A DNA stretch of 64,000 bases from JACKNG01 sp050184115 (GCA_050184115.1 JBFXAQ010000003.1:248001-312000); one strand, 5' to 3'; positions 1 to 8,138 are shown, numbered from the stretch's first letter. Made by a program: numbers and translations. Notes: generated by a model not told the origin, from the letters alone.

Positions 1-14
1 AGCCTGGGGAAGTC

Positions 15-350
15 ATGAGCCTCTACCAGTTGCAGAAATTCCTCTACACCCTGAACCGTGACGAGCGTGCGCAGGCGCGCTATCGCGACGATGTCGACGA
101 CCTCATCGCCGAGTACAACCTCACCGACGAGGAAGCTCAGGCACTGCGCGCGGGCGACATCGGCCTGCTCTACGTGCTCGGCGTGAACGGGCAGATCCTC
201 ATGCACTTCGCCGCCTTTCTCGGCATCGCCTGGTTCGACTACCTCGACCTCATGCGCCAGGGCATCGAGAAACATGGCCCGGTACGCGCCGGCGTCTACG
301 CCATGACCGGCGGGGGGCGGAGTTTCACCGCGGAGGGACGTGCACGATGA
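15..350 (+). CDS. LigA-type small subunit of extradiol ring-cleavage dioxygenase
   Basis: Small (alpha) subunit of a type II extradiol dioxygenase of the LigAB class, whose best known member is protocatechuate 4,5-dioxygenase; in the family it forms a lid over the active site of the LigB subunit. The protein is 111 residues, normal for a free-standing LigA, predicted helical, with the conserved core GLLYVLGVNGQILMHFA at residues 50-66. ATG at 15 follows GGGGAAG at 6-12. Its stop overlaps the start of the catalytic subunit (ATGA at 347-350), so the two are translationally coupled. The family is clear; the aromatic substrate cannot be read from sequence. Confidence 0.9.
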   Translation: MSLYQLQKFLYTLNRDERAQARYRDDVDDLIAEYNLTDEEAQALRAGDIGLLYVLGVNGQILMHFAAFLGIAWFDYLDLMRQGIEKHGPVRAGVYAMTGGGRSFTAEGRAR

Positions 351-1174
351 GCCTGGTCTACGCAGGGGTGTTGAGCCATGGCCCGGGTATCACCGGACGT
401 GCCGACCTGGTGCAGAACGTCGCCGCGCGCGACGCCTTCTACAGCGCGCTCGAGCGCCAGCGCGCGGACATCGAGGACGCCGGCGCCGAGGTCCTGGTGG
501 TGGTTGCCGCCGAGCACTTCGCCAACTTCTTCATGAACAACATGCCGGCCTTCTGCATCGGCATGGCCGACGCTTACGAGGGCCCGATCGAGGACCCGGC
601 GTGGCTCAAGATCCCGCGCCGGCGCATCCCCGGCAACGCCGAACTCAGCCAGCGCCTGATCCGCGAAGTCATGCAGACGGTCGACACGGCCTATGCCGAG
701 GAATGGAAGTTCGACCACGGCATCATGGTCCCGCTGCATTTCCTCACGCCGGACTACGACAAGACCGTTGTGCCGGTGAACATCAACTGCCAGGGCCCGC
801 CGCTGACCCCGGTGCACCGCGCCTGGGCCTTCGGCGAGGCGCTGCGCCGCGCCTGCGACGCCCAACCCGAGAAGATCGCGCTCGTCGGCACCGGCGGCAT
901 CTCCCACTGGCCGGCCACCCCCGACTCCGGGAAGATCAACGAGGCCTGGGATCGCGAGTTTCTCGATCGCCTCCTGCGCCAGGATCGCGATGCGCTCATG
1001 ACCTACGGCGACGATCTGCAGACCTACCGCGACGGCGGCCAGGGCGGCTTCGAGATCCGTACCTACCTCGCCGCCGCCGCTGCCGCCGGCGGCCCGGGCG
1101 AACTGCAGTTCTACACCGCCGAGCTGCCCATCTTCGCCGTTGGCTGCACGGTGGCGCGCTTCGACGTGGCCTGA
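347..1174 (+). CDS. LigB-type catalytic subunit of extradiol ring-cleavage dioxygenase
   Basis: Catalytic beta subunit of the non-haem Fe(II) ring-cleavage dioxygenase, opening a catecholic ring with O2. It has 275 residues, the usual LigB length. Candidate iron ligands are His11 (LSHGPG), His57 (AAEHFANF) and a late Glu near residue 236 (GGFEIRTY); His187 in GTGGISHWP fits the catalytic histidine of the family. Coupled to the small subunit by a 4-base overlap. Protocatechuate, gallate or an aminophenol are all possible substrates. The 3' end of this gene, with its downstream sequence, is repeated several times in the following gap. Confidence 0.9.
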   Translation: MSLVYAGVLSHGPGITGRADLVQNVAARDAFYSALERQRADIEDAGAEVLVVVAAEHFANFFMNNMPAFCIGMADAYEGPIEDPAWLKIPRRRIPGNAELSQRLIREVMQTVDTAYAEEWKFDHGIMVPLHFLTPDYDKTVVPVNINCQGPPLTPVHRAWAFGEALRRACDAQPEKIALVGTGGISHWPATPDSGKINEAWDREFLDRLLRQDRDALMTYGDDLQTYRDGGQGGFEIRTYLAAAAAAGGPGELQFYTAELPIFAVGCTVARFDVA

Positions 1175-1446
1175 GCCTCACGGTCCGTCACGGAGCCGGC
1201 TACCTCACCGGATCGACAGCCTTGACGGGGTCAGACCCCGGCGGCCAACGCTACACCGCCGAGCTACCCATCTTCGCCGTCGGCTGCACGGTGGCGCGCT
1301 TCGACGTGGCCTGAGCCTCACGGTCCGTCACGGAGCCGGCTACCTCACCGGGTCGACAGCCTTGACGGGGTCAGCCTTGACGGGGTCAGACCCCGGCGGC
1401 CAACGCCGGATCGACAGCCTTGACGGGGTCAGACCCCGGCGGCCAA
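1111..1446 (+). repeat. Tandem duplication of ligB 3' end plus palindrome
   Basis: A 140-base unit (1111-1250) holding the last 64 bases of ligB, its stop codon, a short trailer and the palindrome CGGGGTCAGACCCCG (1226-1240) is repeated directly from 1251. The second copy carries only a few substitutions and keeps the stop at the same place. It is followed by stuttered copies of the trailer and palindrome (1381-1395, 1424-1438). The second copy has no start codon of its own and is not a gene. Confidence 0.9.
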
Positions 1447-1478
1447 AGCGTTGATTTTCGGGGACACTTCACTATCAA

Positions 1479-1493
1479 CGGGGTCTGACCCCG
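1479..1493. repeat. Palindrome, GGGGTCTGACCCC family
   Basis: Perfect inverted repeat CGGGGTCTGACCCCG in the gap after ligB, lying between the second and third copies of the ligB 3' end. Confidence 0.85.
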
Positions 1494-1514
1494 TCGTTTC
1501 AGCGGTTTGCGAAG

Positions 1515-1790
1515 GTGCCCATCTTCGCTGTCGGCTGCACCGTGGCGCGCTTCGGCGTGGCCTGCTATCGGCAACCCGGTACCTGCCTGCCGTTGTCAGA
1601 CACGCACTGCCGCCCGTTCCACGGCTTACCCCGCCGTGTCAGGCACCGCAGCGCGCGCCCACCGCGGTCCCGGCCCGCTCAGGCGAGTTTCGGTGCCCCG
1701 CGGGGTCAGATACCGCGGGGCACTTTGCTGCCATCGACGCCGGCAAGCGGCCCATCGTCGCGGCGCGCTGCACGGTGGCAGCTGCGTGCT
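1515..1790 (+). repeat. Diverged third and fourth ligB 3'-end copies
   Basis: Positions 1515-1562 match the ligB end (GCCCATCTTCGCTGTCGGCT and on) with several substitutions and loss of the stop codon. A much weaker resemblance (GCCCATCGTCGCGG, then GCTGCACGGTGGCA) lies at about 1749-1782. The rising divergence suggests copies of different age. No open reading frame here has a ribosome-binding site or recognisable domain. Confidence 0.6.
1633..1693. repeat. Palindrome plus copy of the LLM oxidoreductase 3' end
   Basis: The imperfect palindrome GCCGTGTCAGGCACCGC (1633-1649) is followed at 1656-1693 by 38 bases that match 2911-2948 with one mismatch. At the second place those bases are the final codons and trailer of the minus-strand LLM oxidoreductase gene, again next to a palindrome (2887-2903). 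The copy lies on the far side of the alpha/beta hydrolase gene. A further variant palindrome follows at about 1697-1716. Confidence 0.8.
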
Positions 1791-1984
1791 CGCGTGCCGG
1801 CCCCGACCATCCATGACTTGTTCACTCGTGCCAGACACCGACGCCGTCCCCTCCAACGGCTTGACCCGCGGTGCCAGGCCCCACCGCTCGTAGCGCCCCG
1901 CTCGACATCCGCGCAAGAAACGGCACGCGCCCGTGAGCCGGGTCATCGCAGACTCCGCGCTCCTTCTCATTTATGGAGTTCGCA
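1791..1984. other. Gap with degenerate palindromes, no gene seen
   Basis: End of the 810-base gap between ligB and the hydrolase. It holds two worn palindromes (GTGCCAGACACC near 1827 and GGTGCCAGGCCCC near 1869) and, just before the hydrolase, the ribosome-binding site GGAG at 1975-1978. No credible coding frame is present. Confidence 0.6.
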
Positions 1985-2716
1985 ATGGCTCGCATCGTTC
2001 TCATCCACGGGTCGTGGCACGGCGCGTGGTGCTGGTACAAGGTCAAGCCGCGCCTGGAAGCGCTCGGTCACACGGTGGCCGCACCCGATCTGCCCGGACA
2101 CGGCCGCGACTGGCGTGCGCCGGCCGGCATCACGCTGGACGACTACGTCGCCTGTGCCGCGCAGGCGCTCGGCGACGATCCCGAGCCGGCCACGGTGGTC
2201 GCGCACAGCCGCGGCGGGCTGGTGCTGAGTGCGCTCGCCGAGGCCATGCCCGAGCGCGTCGCCAACGCGGTCTACCTCGCCGCCGTGCTGTTGCAAGATG
2301 GTGAGACCGTGTTCGATATCGCGGCGCACGCGGCCGACTCGCTGATCTTCCCCGCCATGTTCCGCGCCGACGACGGCAGTTGGGACATGCTGCGCGAGGA
2401 CGCCTACGACGCCGCGCTGTACGCCGACTGCAGCGCCGAAGACCGCGCGCTGGCACACCTGCTGCTCACCCCGGAACCGCTGGCGCCGTCCTGTGTACCG
2501 ACCCGCACCACCGCGGAGCGCTTCGGGCGGGTGCGGCGGGTCTATGTCGAGTTGACCGAGGACCGCGCAGTTCCGCCGGGCTGGCAACGCTTCATGCACG
2601 GCCGCGTACCCTGCGCCGAGGTGCGTCAGATTGCCGCCAGCCACTCGGCCTACTTCTCGCGCGCCGACGAACTCGCCCGGCACATCGACGCCATCGCGCG
2701 CCACGCGGCGGGCTGA
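1985..2716 (+). CDS. Alpha/beta hydrolase (EstC/methylesterase-like)
   Basis: Soluble alpha/beta-hydrolase of 243 residues, probably an esterase or C-C/amide hydrolase on a small substrate. The oxyanion strand is IVLIHGSWHG (4-13), the nucleophile elbow AHSRGG puts Ser75 as nucleophile, and SHSAYF (His220) supplies the catalytic histidine; the acid is one of several Asp near residue 190. I chose ATG at 1985 because GGAG at 1975-1978 sits six bases upstream; the in-frame ATG at 1973 overlaps that site. The gene stands alone between repeat-filled gaps and may have been inserted between the LLM oxidoreductase gene and a duplicated copy of its end. Substrate unknown. Confidence 0.85.
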   Translation: MARIVLIHGSWHGAWCWYKVKPRLEALGHTVAAPDLPGHGRDWRAPAGITLDDYVACAAQALGDDPEPATVVAHSRGGLVLSALAEAMPERVANAVYLAAVLLQDGETVFDIAAHAADSLIFPAMFRADDGSWDMLREDAYDAALYADCSAEDRALAHLLLTPEPLAPSCVPTRTTAERFGRVRRVYVELTEDRAVPPGWQRFMHGRVPCAEVRQIAASHSAYFSRADELARHIDAIARHAAG

Positions 2717-2751
2717 GTCGACGGCCGCCAGGAACCGCGGGACCTCGCGTC

Positions 2752-2903
2752 AAACACTTATCTGGCGGTGTCAGACACCAGCCGGTGCGCCGGAGACAGC
2801 CTGGCGGCCACGCAAGCACGGTCGATTTCAAAACGTTAACCGCTGGTGTCAGACCGCCAGCGGCGGCCAGTTCAACTCCATGCCCTGCGGTGTCGGACAC
2901 CGC
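2752..2903. repeat. Three palindromes of the GGTGTCAGACACC family
   Basis: The gap between the hydrolase and the LLM gene holds an ACACTTAT box followed by GGTGTCAGACACC (2767-2779), an imperfect longer palindrome at 2840-2863 (CCGCTGGTGTCAGACC and its partner) and GCGGTGTCGGACACCGC (2887-2903). The last lies just beyond the 3' end of the LLM oxidoreductase gene. Confidence 0.85.
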
Positions 2904-2933
2904 TGGGTATCGCCCACCGCGGTCCCGGCCCGC

Positions 2934-3782
2934 TCAGGTGAGTTTCGGGATCAGCGCCGCGTATCGATCGAGGAACGGCATCTCGGCGGCGCGGTCATCA
3001 ACTGGCAGGAACAGCACCACGCGCGCGATGCCCAGCTCACGGTAATGCTGCAGGCGGGCTTCGTCCGGCGCTTCCCAGCACCACATCGAGACCTCGATGG
3101 ACGCGGGATCGCGGCCGACTGCTTCGCAACGCGCTTTCAAATCGTCGAGTGCCGCGGGCACGTCGCCGACCAGCAGATCGATGGGTGCCCAGCCATCGCA
3201 ATAGTCCGCCACGCGCTTGCGCCCCAGCGCCGTGCCGCCACCGAAGATCACCGGCGGATGCGGTTGCTGCACCGGCTTCGGGAACGACCACACCGCATCG
3301 AAGTTCACGAACTCGCCGTGGTAGCTCGGTTCCTCCTCGGTCCACAGCACCTTCATCGCCTCGACGCGTTCCTTCAGCACGCGCCAGCGCGTGTCGAAGG
3401 CGGTGCCGTGGTTCTCCATCTCCTCGGCATTCCATCCGCCGCCGATGCCGAACAGGAAGCGCCCGCCGGTGAGCTGGTCGAGCGTTGCGATCTCCTTCGC
3501 CAGCATCAACGGATCACGCTCGATGACCAGACACACGCCGGTGGCGAGCTTGAGCCGCGTGGTCGCCGCGCCCGCCGCCATCAATGACACGAACGGGTCC
3601 ATCATGTGCGAGTACTGCCGTGGCAACTCGCCCCCCGCCGGGTAGGGCGTGCGCCGTGACGCCGGGATGTGGCTGTGCTCGCCGATCCAGATCGAATCGA
3701 AGCCGCGCTCTTCGAGCGCGCGTGCGAGCGTCGCCGGGTCGATACCGTAATGGGTGTTGAAACTGAAAACGCCGATGTCCAT
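2934..3782 (-). CDS. LLM-class flavin/F420-dependent oxidoreductase
   Basis: Luciferase-like monooxygenase superfamily protein of 282 residues, a TIM barrel using FMNH2 or reduced F420. It starts MDIGVFSFNTHYGIDP and shows the family features: WIGEHSHIP near residue 33, TRLKLATGVCLVIERDPLMLAKE near 76-98, and LTGGRFLFGIGGGW near 104-117. The N-terminal signature resembles the F420-dependent subfamily often seen in actinobacteria and in some proteobacterial degraders, but the cofactor cannot be settled here. Minus strand, convergent with the hydrolase. The last codons are duplicated at 1656-1693. Confidence 0.85.
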   Translation of the reverse strand: MDIGVFSFNTHYGIDPATLARALEERGFDSIWIGEHSHIPASRRTPYPAGGELPRQYSHMMDPFVSLMAAGAATTRLKLATGVCLVIERDPLMLAKEIATLDQLTGGRFLFGIGGGWNAEEMENHGTAFDTRWRVLKERVEAMKVLWTEEEPSYHGEFVNFDAVWSFPKPVQQPHPPVIFGGGTALGRKRVADYCDGWAPIDLLVGDVPAALDDLKARCEAVGRDPASIEVSMWCWEAPDEARLQHYRELGIARVVLFLPVDDRAAEMPFLDRYAALIPKLT

Positions 3783-4004
3783 CGTTCACTCCCCTCTGCC
3801 TGTCGATGACAGGAATCGTGGCGAGGAGTGTAGCGGGCCGGGCCGCGTGCCGAGCAGAATCTTCCCGCGGCGCTTCCCCGCCGCCACGCACCATCGACGT
3901 CGGTGATCGAAACATGCGCCGTTCAGGGCGCGGCTCGGCGCCGTACGACTCCGAACGCATGGATTCATGCGAGGCCCTGGGCCTGCCTGCACATGGCGCC
4001 GCCG

Positions 4005-4907
4005 CTATGCGGACCCCACCGGAAGGTCGTGCGCGGCAGCCTCGGCTTTACCGATCACGGTACTGCGTGTGCCCCCTTTCCCGGCCCGCTTGGCCTCGTA
4101 GGCAAGATCGTCGGCGCACTTCATCAGTACCTCTGGCGACGCGCTGCCGTCGACACTCGTCACGACACCCATGCTGAACCCGACCCGATAGTCGCCGTGG
4201 TTCATTGCCTGCACGAGTTGTTCACACAGGTGCTGCACCGCAGCCCGCGCCGCGTCGGCTTCCGCCTCCGGCAGCAGCACGGCGAACTCGTCGCCGCCGA
4301 GACGCCCCGCCGTGTCACAGGCGCGCAGGGACTTGCGCAGCGTCGACGCAATGGTCTGCAGCAGGGCGTCGCCGGCATCGTGACCGCGACCGTCGTTGAC
4401 CGCCTTGAAATCGTCGACATCGAACACGACCAGGGAAAAGGCACGCCGGTAACGCGATGCACGGACCTGTTCAGCGGCCAGTCGGGCATGAAATTCGCGC
4501 CGGTTGGCGAGGCCGGTGAGGAAATCCGATCGCGCCTCCGTTCGCTCCGCCGCCAGGCGGCGGCTGACCGCCGCGGTCAGCGTGCCGACGATACCGAAGA
4601 TCATCAGGCGCGCGGCCGCGTTCCAGTACAGGATCGCGCCATGCGAGTACGCGTGCCCATTCAGGAAATCGACGATGCCCCAGGTCGCGGCGGCGACCAC
4701 GGCTACCGCGAACGCCGGCCGACGCCCGGCGAAAAAGGCCGCCACCATGACCGGTAACAGGTAGAACTGCGCGAACGTCGCTTCGAAACCGGTCAAGCCG
4801 TCGACGATGCCGAGCAACGCGACGAGGACCACGCTCACCGTCACGATGCCGCCGGCGGAGCGTTGTTGCAGCCATGCCTCGAGTCCGCGCAGCACGGACG
4901 GGGTCAT
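4005..4907 (-). CDS. Membrane-anchored diguanylate cyclase (GGDEF)
   Basis: Makes cyclic di-GMP from two GTP. About 300 residues: an N-terminal block of four or five hydrophobic segments (residues 20-115, including IVTVSVVLVALLGIVDGL and FYLLPVMVAAFFAG), then a GGDEF domain beginning at DFLTGLANRREF. The active-site loop is GGDEF, intact, and RACD five residues before it forms a product-inhibition I-site. The start at 4907 gives a normal N terminus; a longer frame upstream overlaps mlaB and reads as a shadow. Last gene of the minus-strand run, 58 bases after mlaB, so it may be cotranscribed with the mla genes. Confidence 0.88.
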   Translation of the reverse strand: MTPSVLRGLEAWLQQRSAGGIVTVSVVLVALLGIVDGLTGFEATFAQFYLLPVMVAAFFAGRRPAFAVAVVAAATWGIVDFLNGHAYSHGAILYWNAAARLMIFGIVGTLTAAVSRRLAAERTEARSDFLTGLANRREFHARLAAEQVRASRYRRAFSLVVFDVDDFKAVNDGRGHDAGDALLQTIASTLRKSLRACDTAGRLGGDEFAVLLPEAEADAARAAVQHLCEQLVQAMNHGDYRVGFSMGVVTSVDGSASPEVLMKCADDLAYEAKRAGKGGTRSTVIGKAEAAAHDLPVGSA

Positions 4908-4965
4908 GCCCGTTCCTGGCACCGCACGCGCCGCAGCCGGTCGCAAGGACTCGGCCGCAAGTCCA

Positions 4966-5241
4966 TCAACCGTCCCGTGCCCTGCCTGCCAGCAGTTCAC
5001 CCACCCCGTACAGCGCCGCCAGCGCATCCAGCGCCGGCGGTAGCGCGCGGTGTTCGAGCGCACCGCCCTGGCGCTGACCATGCAGGATCAGCGACAGGGC
5101 ACTCGAATCGACCGCCGCGCTGCCACTCCAGTCGATCACGCGACCGCCCGCCGCGAGATGGGCGTCGAGCGCTGCGCGCAGGCGCGTGTAGGTGACCAGT
5201 GTCACCGGACCTTCGATGCGCAGCGTCGGCGCTTCGTTCAC
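4966..5241 (-). CDS. mlaB: MlaB-like STAS-domain protein
   Basis: Cytoplasmic STAS protein of the Mla lipid transporter, binding the MlaF ATPase to stabilise the complex. 91 residues, with the STAS pattern VIDWSGSAAVDSSALSLIL at residues 35-53. The start is GTG at 5241, which overlaps the mlaC stop codon (GTGA), the usual compact mla arrangement. Sequence conservation among MlaB proteins is low, so position in the operon is the main support. Confidence 0.85.
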   Translation of the reverse strand: MNEAPTLRIEGPVTLVTYTRLRAALDAHLAAGGRVIDWSGSAAVDSSALSLILHGQRQGGALEHRALPPALDALAALYGVGELLAGRARDG

Positions 5242-5855
5242 CCGGTCGAACCCTCGACATTCTTGTCGTGCAGCAGCTTGATCAGGCCACCGATGCCCGA
5301 GCGCTCGACGGTCGAGCCGAACAGGCTGCGGTAGTTGACCACCAGCGAGACACCGTCGACCAGCACGTCGTAGACCTTCCAGCCGTCGTCGCGGGCGATC
5401 ATGCGGTAGTCCATGCGGATGGGCTTGCCGCCGTCCTTGCTGACCATGGTCTGTACCGTGGCCTGGCGCGCGTCGGCGGCGAGATCGAGCGGACGGTAGT
5501 CGATGTGGTAGTCGACGAAGGCCTTCAGGGCCACCGAGTAGGTGCGCACGAGCAACGTGCGGAACTCGTCGGTCAGGGTGGCCTTCTGCGTGCTGTCGGC
5601 CTGCCGCCAGTGCTTGCCGACGGCGAGCCGGGTCATGGCACCGAAATCGAAGTGGTCGACAACGCGCGTGTCGACCACTTCGGACAGCGCGCGCATGTCG
5701 CCGTCGGGGTCGGCGCGCAGTACCGCCAGAACGTCTTCGGCGGTGGTGCGGACGAGTTGATCGGGCGGCATGGGATCGGCCGCCGCGGGTTGCAGGGCCA
5801 GGGCGCACAACAGCAGCGCACCGGGCAGTGCGCGCAAGGGATTCAGCAGCATCAA
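5238..5855 (-). CDS. mlaC: MlaC periplasmic phospholipid carrier
   Basis: Periplasmic carrier shuttling phospholipid between the outer-membrane MlaA complex and the inner-membrane MlaFEDB complex. 205 residues, with a signal peptide (LPGALLLCALALQPAAA) and the family core VDTRVVDHFDFGAMTRLAVG near residues 62-81. The C-terminal half has DDGWKVYDVLVDGVSLVVNY, typical of MlaC. Its ATG overlaps the mlaD stop by four bases; its stop overlaps the mlaB start. No mlaA is in the window. Confidence 0.93.
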   Translation of the reverse strand: MMLLNPLRALPGALLLCALALQPAAADPMPPDQLVRTTAEDVLAVLRADPDGDMRALSEVVDTRVVDHFDFGAMTRLAVGKHWRQADSTQKATLTDEFRTLLVRTYSVALKAFVDYHIDYRPLDLAADARQATVQTMVSKDGGKPIRMDYRMIARDDGWKVYDVLVDGVSLVVNYRSLFGSTVERSGIGGLIKLLHDKNVEGSTG

Positions 5856-6316
5856 GGCGAGGTCTCCTGTGCCTTGTCGTAGAGGAACTGGCCGATGACG
5901 TGCTCGAGCACGACGGCGGACTGGGTGATGGTGATCTGACCACCGTTCTCGAGCAGGGTTTCTTCGCCGCCGGCATCGAGCCCGATGTAGTTCTCGCCGA
6001 GCACCCCCGCGGTCAGGATCGAGGCACTCGTATCGGTGGGGAATCGGTAGCCGGCGTCGAGTGCCATGGTCACCGTCGCCTGGTACTGGTCGGTGTCGAA
6101 ATCGATGCCCGTCACGCGGCCGACCGTGACCCCGGCGGCACGTACCGGCGCGCGCACCTTGAGGCTGCCGATGTTGCCGAAGCTCGCGCTCACCGCGTAG
6201 CTCGAAGCGCCGCCGCCAAGGCCGAGGTTACCGACCTTGAGCGCGAGGAAGAGCAGCGCGGCGAAGCCGGCCAGGACGAACACGCCGACCCAGAACTCGA
6301 GCATGCGGTTGTTCAT
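5852..6316 (-). CDS. mlaD: MlaD MCE-domain substrate-binding protein
   Basis: Inner-membrane anchored MCE protein forming the hexameric lipid-binding ring of the Mla transporter. About 154 residues: one N-terminal membrane helix (FWVGVFVLAGFAALLFLALK), then the MCE domain with VRAPVRAAGVTVGRV and ILTAGVLGENYIGL. I prefer ATG at 6316 (MNNRMLEFWVG), which puts the helix at the N terminus as in the family; a longer frame to 6364 would translate part of a palindromic repeat (MSDTAAV). The gap to mlaE is 130 bases and repeat-filled, unlike the overlapping joints elsewhere in the operon. Confidence 0.92.
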   Translation of the reverse strand: MNNRMLEFWVGVFVLAGFAALLFLALKVGNLGLGGGASSYAVSASFGNIGSLKVRAPVRAAGVTVGRVTGIDFDTDQYQATVTMALDAGYRFPTDTSASILTAGVLGENYIGLDAGGEETLLENGGQITITQSAVVLEHVIGQFLYDKAQETSP

Positions 6317-6350
6317 TCGATCACCCCGGAGTTGCCCGTGACGCACCGCA

Positions 6351-6416
6351 GCGGTGTCTGACACCGCGGGGCAAGTCGTTGATTATCGAGCCGCCGTGAT
6401 GTCTGACACCGGGCGG
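6351..6416. repeat. Two palindromic elements between mlaE and mlaD
   Basis: GCGGTGTCTGACACCGC (6351-6367) and a second, imperfect palindrome centred on ATGTCTGACACC (about 6391-6416). Read on the minus strand, each is preceded by a box resembling ATCAAnnACTTG, as at other sites in the window. They lie inside an otherwise tightly packed operon. Confidence 0.85.
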
Positions 6417-6446
6417 CAAGTGATTGATTGGTGTGGTGGCTCACGC

Positions 6447-7247
6447 TCATTCACCCCACAGCTGCAGCATGAAGCCGGTCAGCACGAGGTCGAGGGCGAG
6501 CACCAGCAGCGAGGAATGCACGACCGTGCGGGTGGTCGCGCGCGACACGCCTTCGGCGGTCGGCGGCGCATCGAAACCCTCGAAGGTGGCGACCGCCGCG
6601 ATGCCGATGCCGAACACCACGCTCTTGATGACGCCGTTCATGATGTCCTGGCGAAAATCGACCGCGGCCTGCATCTGCGACCAGAACGCGCCCTCGTCGA
6701 CGCCGAGCAGGCGCACACCGACGATATAGGCGCCGAAGATGCCGAGTGCGGAGAAGAGTGCGGCGAGCAACGGCATCGACAATACCGCGCCCCAGAAGCG
6801 CGGCGCGACCACGCGCGCGACCGGGTCGACCGCCATCATCTCCATGGCGACGATCTGCTCGGTGGCCTTCATCAGCCCGATCTCGGCGGTGATGGCCGAA
6901 CCGGCGCGGCTGGCGAAGAGCAATGCCGCGACCACCGGCCCCAGTTCGCGCACCAGCGACAGCGCCACCAGCACGCCGAGCTTCTCCTCCGAGCCGTAGG
7001 TCTCGAGCGTCTCGTAGCCCTGCAGGCCGAGCACCATGCCGACGAAGAGCCCCGAGATCATGATGATCACCAGCGACAGCGCGCCCGAGAAATAGACCTC
7101 GCGCATGGTCAGGCGTGGTCGCGCGACACTGGTGCCGGAGGCGAAGAGCACGCGCAGCATGAACAGCGCCGCCGCGCCGGTGCGCCGCACCGCGTCGACC
7201 GCCCAGGCGCCGATGTCCGCGATGGTGTCGAAGGCGCGCGCGAACAT
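6447..7247 (-). CDS. mlaE: MlaE permease of the Mla transporter
   Basis: Integral inner-membrane permease, 266 residues, with about five or six membrane spans. Family signatures include VYFSGALSLVIIMISGLFVG (51-70), GLQGYETLETYGSEEKLG (74-91) and LVRELGPVVAALLFASRAGS (98-117). Its ATG at 7247 overlaps the mlaF stop by one base (TGATG), so the two are translationally coupled. Confidence 0.94.
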   Translation of the reverse strand: MFARAFDTIADIGAWAVDAVRRTGAAALFMLRVLFASGTSVARPRLTMREVYFSGALSLVIIMISGLFVGMVLGLQGYETLETYGSEEKLGVLVALSLVRELGPVVAALLFASRAGSAITAEIGLMKATEQIVAMEMMAVDPVARVVAPRFWGAVLSMPLLAALFSALGIFGAYIVGVRLLGVDEGAFWSQMQAAVDFRQDIMNGVIKSVVFGIGIAAVATFEGFDAPPTAEGVSRATTRTVVHSSLLVLALDLVLTGFMLQLWGE

Positions 7248-8050
7248 CAGACGAGACCCAGCGCGCCGCCGTAATCGTCGGCGGGATAGTGGAACGGCAC
7301 CGGGCCATCGGCCTCGCCCTGGATGAACTGGTGGACCATCGGTACCGCCGAGGCCCGCATCTCGTCCGGCGTGCCCTGGGCAACGATGCGCCCTTCGGAC
7401 ATGAGGTAGACGTAGTCGACGATCTTGAGCGACTCCATGACGTCGTGGGTGACCACGATCGAGGTCGCGCCGAGCGCGTCGTTGGAGCGCCTGATGAGCT
7501 GACCGATGACGCCGAGCGAGATCGGGTCGAGCCCCGCGAAGGGCTCGTCGTACATGACCAGCATGGGATCGAGCGCGACCGCGCGCGCCAGCGCCACCCG
7601 CCGCGCCATGCCGCCGGAGAGTTCCGACGGCATCAGCCGCGCCGCACCGCGCAGGCCCACGGCATTCAACTTCATCAGCACGAGATCGCGGATGGCGTCG
7701 TCGGGCAGGTCGGTGTGCTCGCGCATCTGGAAGGCGATGTTCTCGAACACGTCCATGTCGGTGAACAGCGCGCCGCCCTGGAACAGCATGCCCATGCGCC
7801 GGCGCATGCGGTAGAGACCGTCGGCGTCGAGACTCGCCATGTCTTCGCCGTCGACCACCACCTGCCCGCCCTGGACGCGCTCCTGGCCGCCGATCAGGCG
7901 CAGCAGGGTGGTCTTGCCGCAACCGCTGCCGCCCATCAGTGCCACCACCTTGCCGCGCGGCACGTCGAGCGTGACGTCGTGCAGCACGCGACGCGCGGCG
8001 CTGTAGCCGAAGTCGCAGTGGGTGATGCGGACGAGCGGAGTGTCGGACAC
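7247..8050 (-). CDS. mlaF: MlaF ATPase of the Mla transporter
   Basis: ABC ATPase powering phospholipid movement through MlaE/MlaD. 267 residues; Walker A GGSGCGKTT (40-48), Q-loop MLFQGGALF, signature LSGGMARR, Walker B LVMYDEP, H-loop VVTHD. The start is GTG at 8050, giving MSDTPLVRI; no strong ribosome-binding site precedes it. The start codon lies inside an 11-base palindrome GTGTCGGACAC (8040-8050) that resembles the core of the intergenic repeats. First gene of the minus-strand mlaFEDCB run. Confidence 0.94.
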   Translation of the reverse strand: MSDTPLVRITHCDFGYSAARRVLHDVTLDVPRGKVVALMGGSGCGKTTLLRLIGGQERVQGGQVVVDGEDMASLDADGLYRMRRRMGMLFQGGALFTDMDVFENIAFQMREHTDLPDDAIRDLVLMKLNAVGLRGAARLMPSELSGGMARRVALARAVALDPMLVMYDEPFAGLDPISLGVIGQLIRRSNDALGATSIVVTHDVMESLKIVDYVYLMSEGRIVAQGTPDEMRASAVPMVHQFIQGEADGPVPFHYPADDYGGALGLV

Positions 8051-8138
8051 GGACGGCTGGGTCGGGGATACGGGTTCAGGGCGCGCATTCTCGCATGGAA
8101 CCGGCTGCCGTCACGCGGGCACGGGTATCGCCCACCCT

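Noticed and set aside
1111..1790. Diversity-generating retroelement (variable repeat at gene 3' ends)
   Set aside because: Differences between copies are not biased to adenine positions, and no reverse transcriptase gene is in the window.
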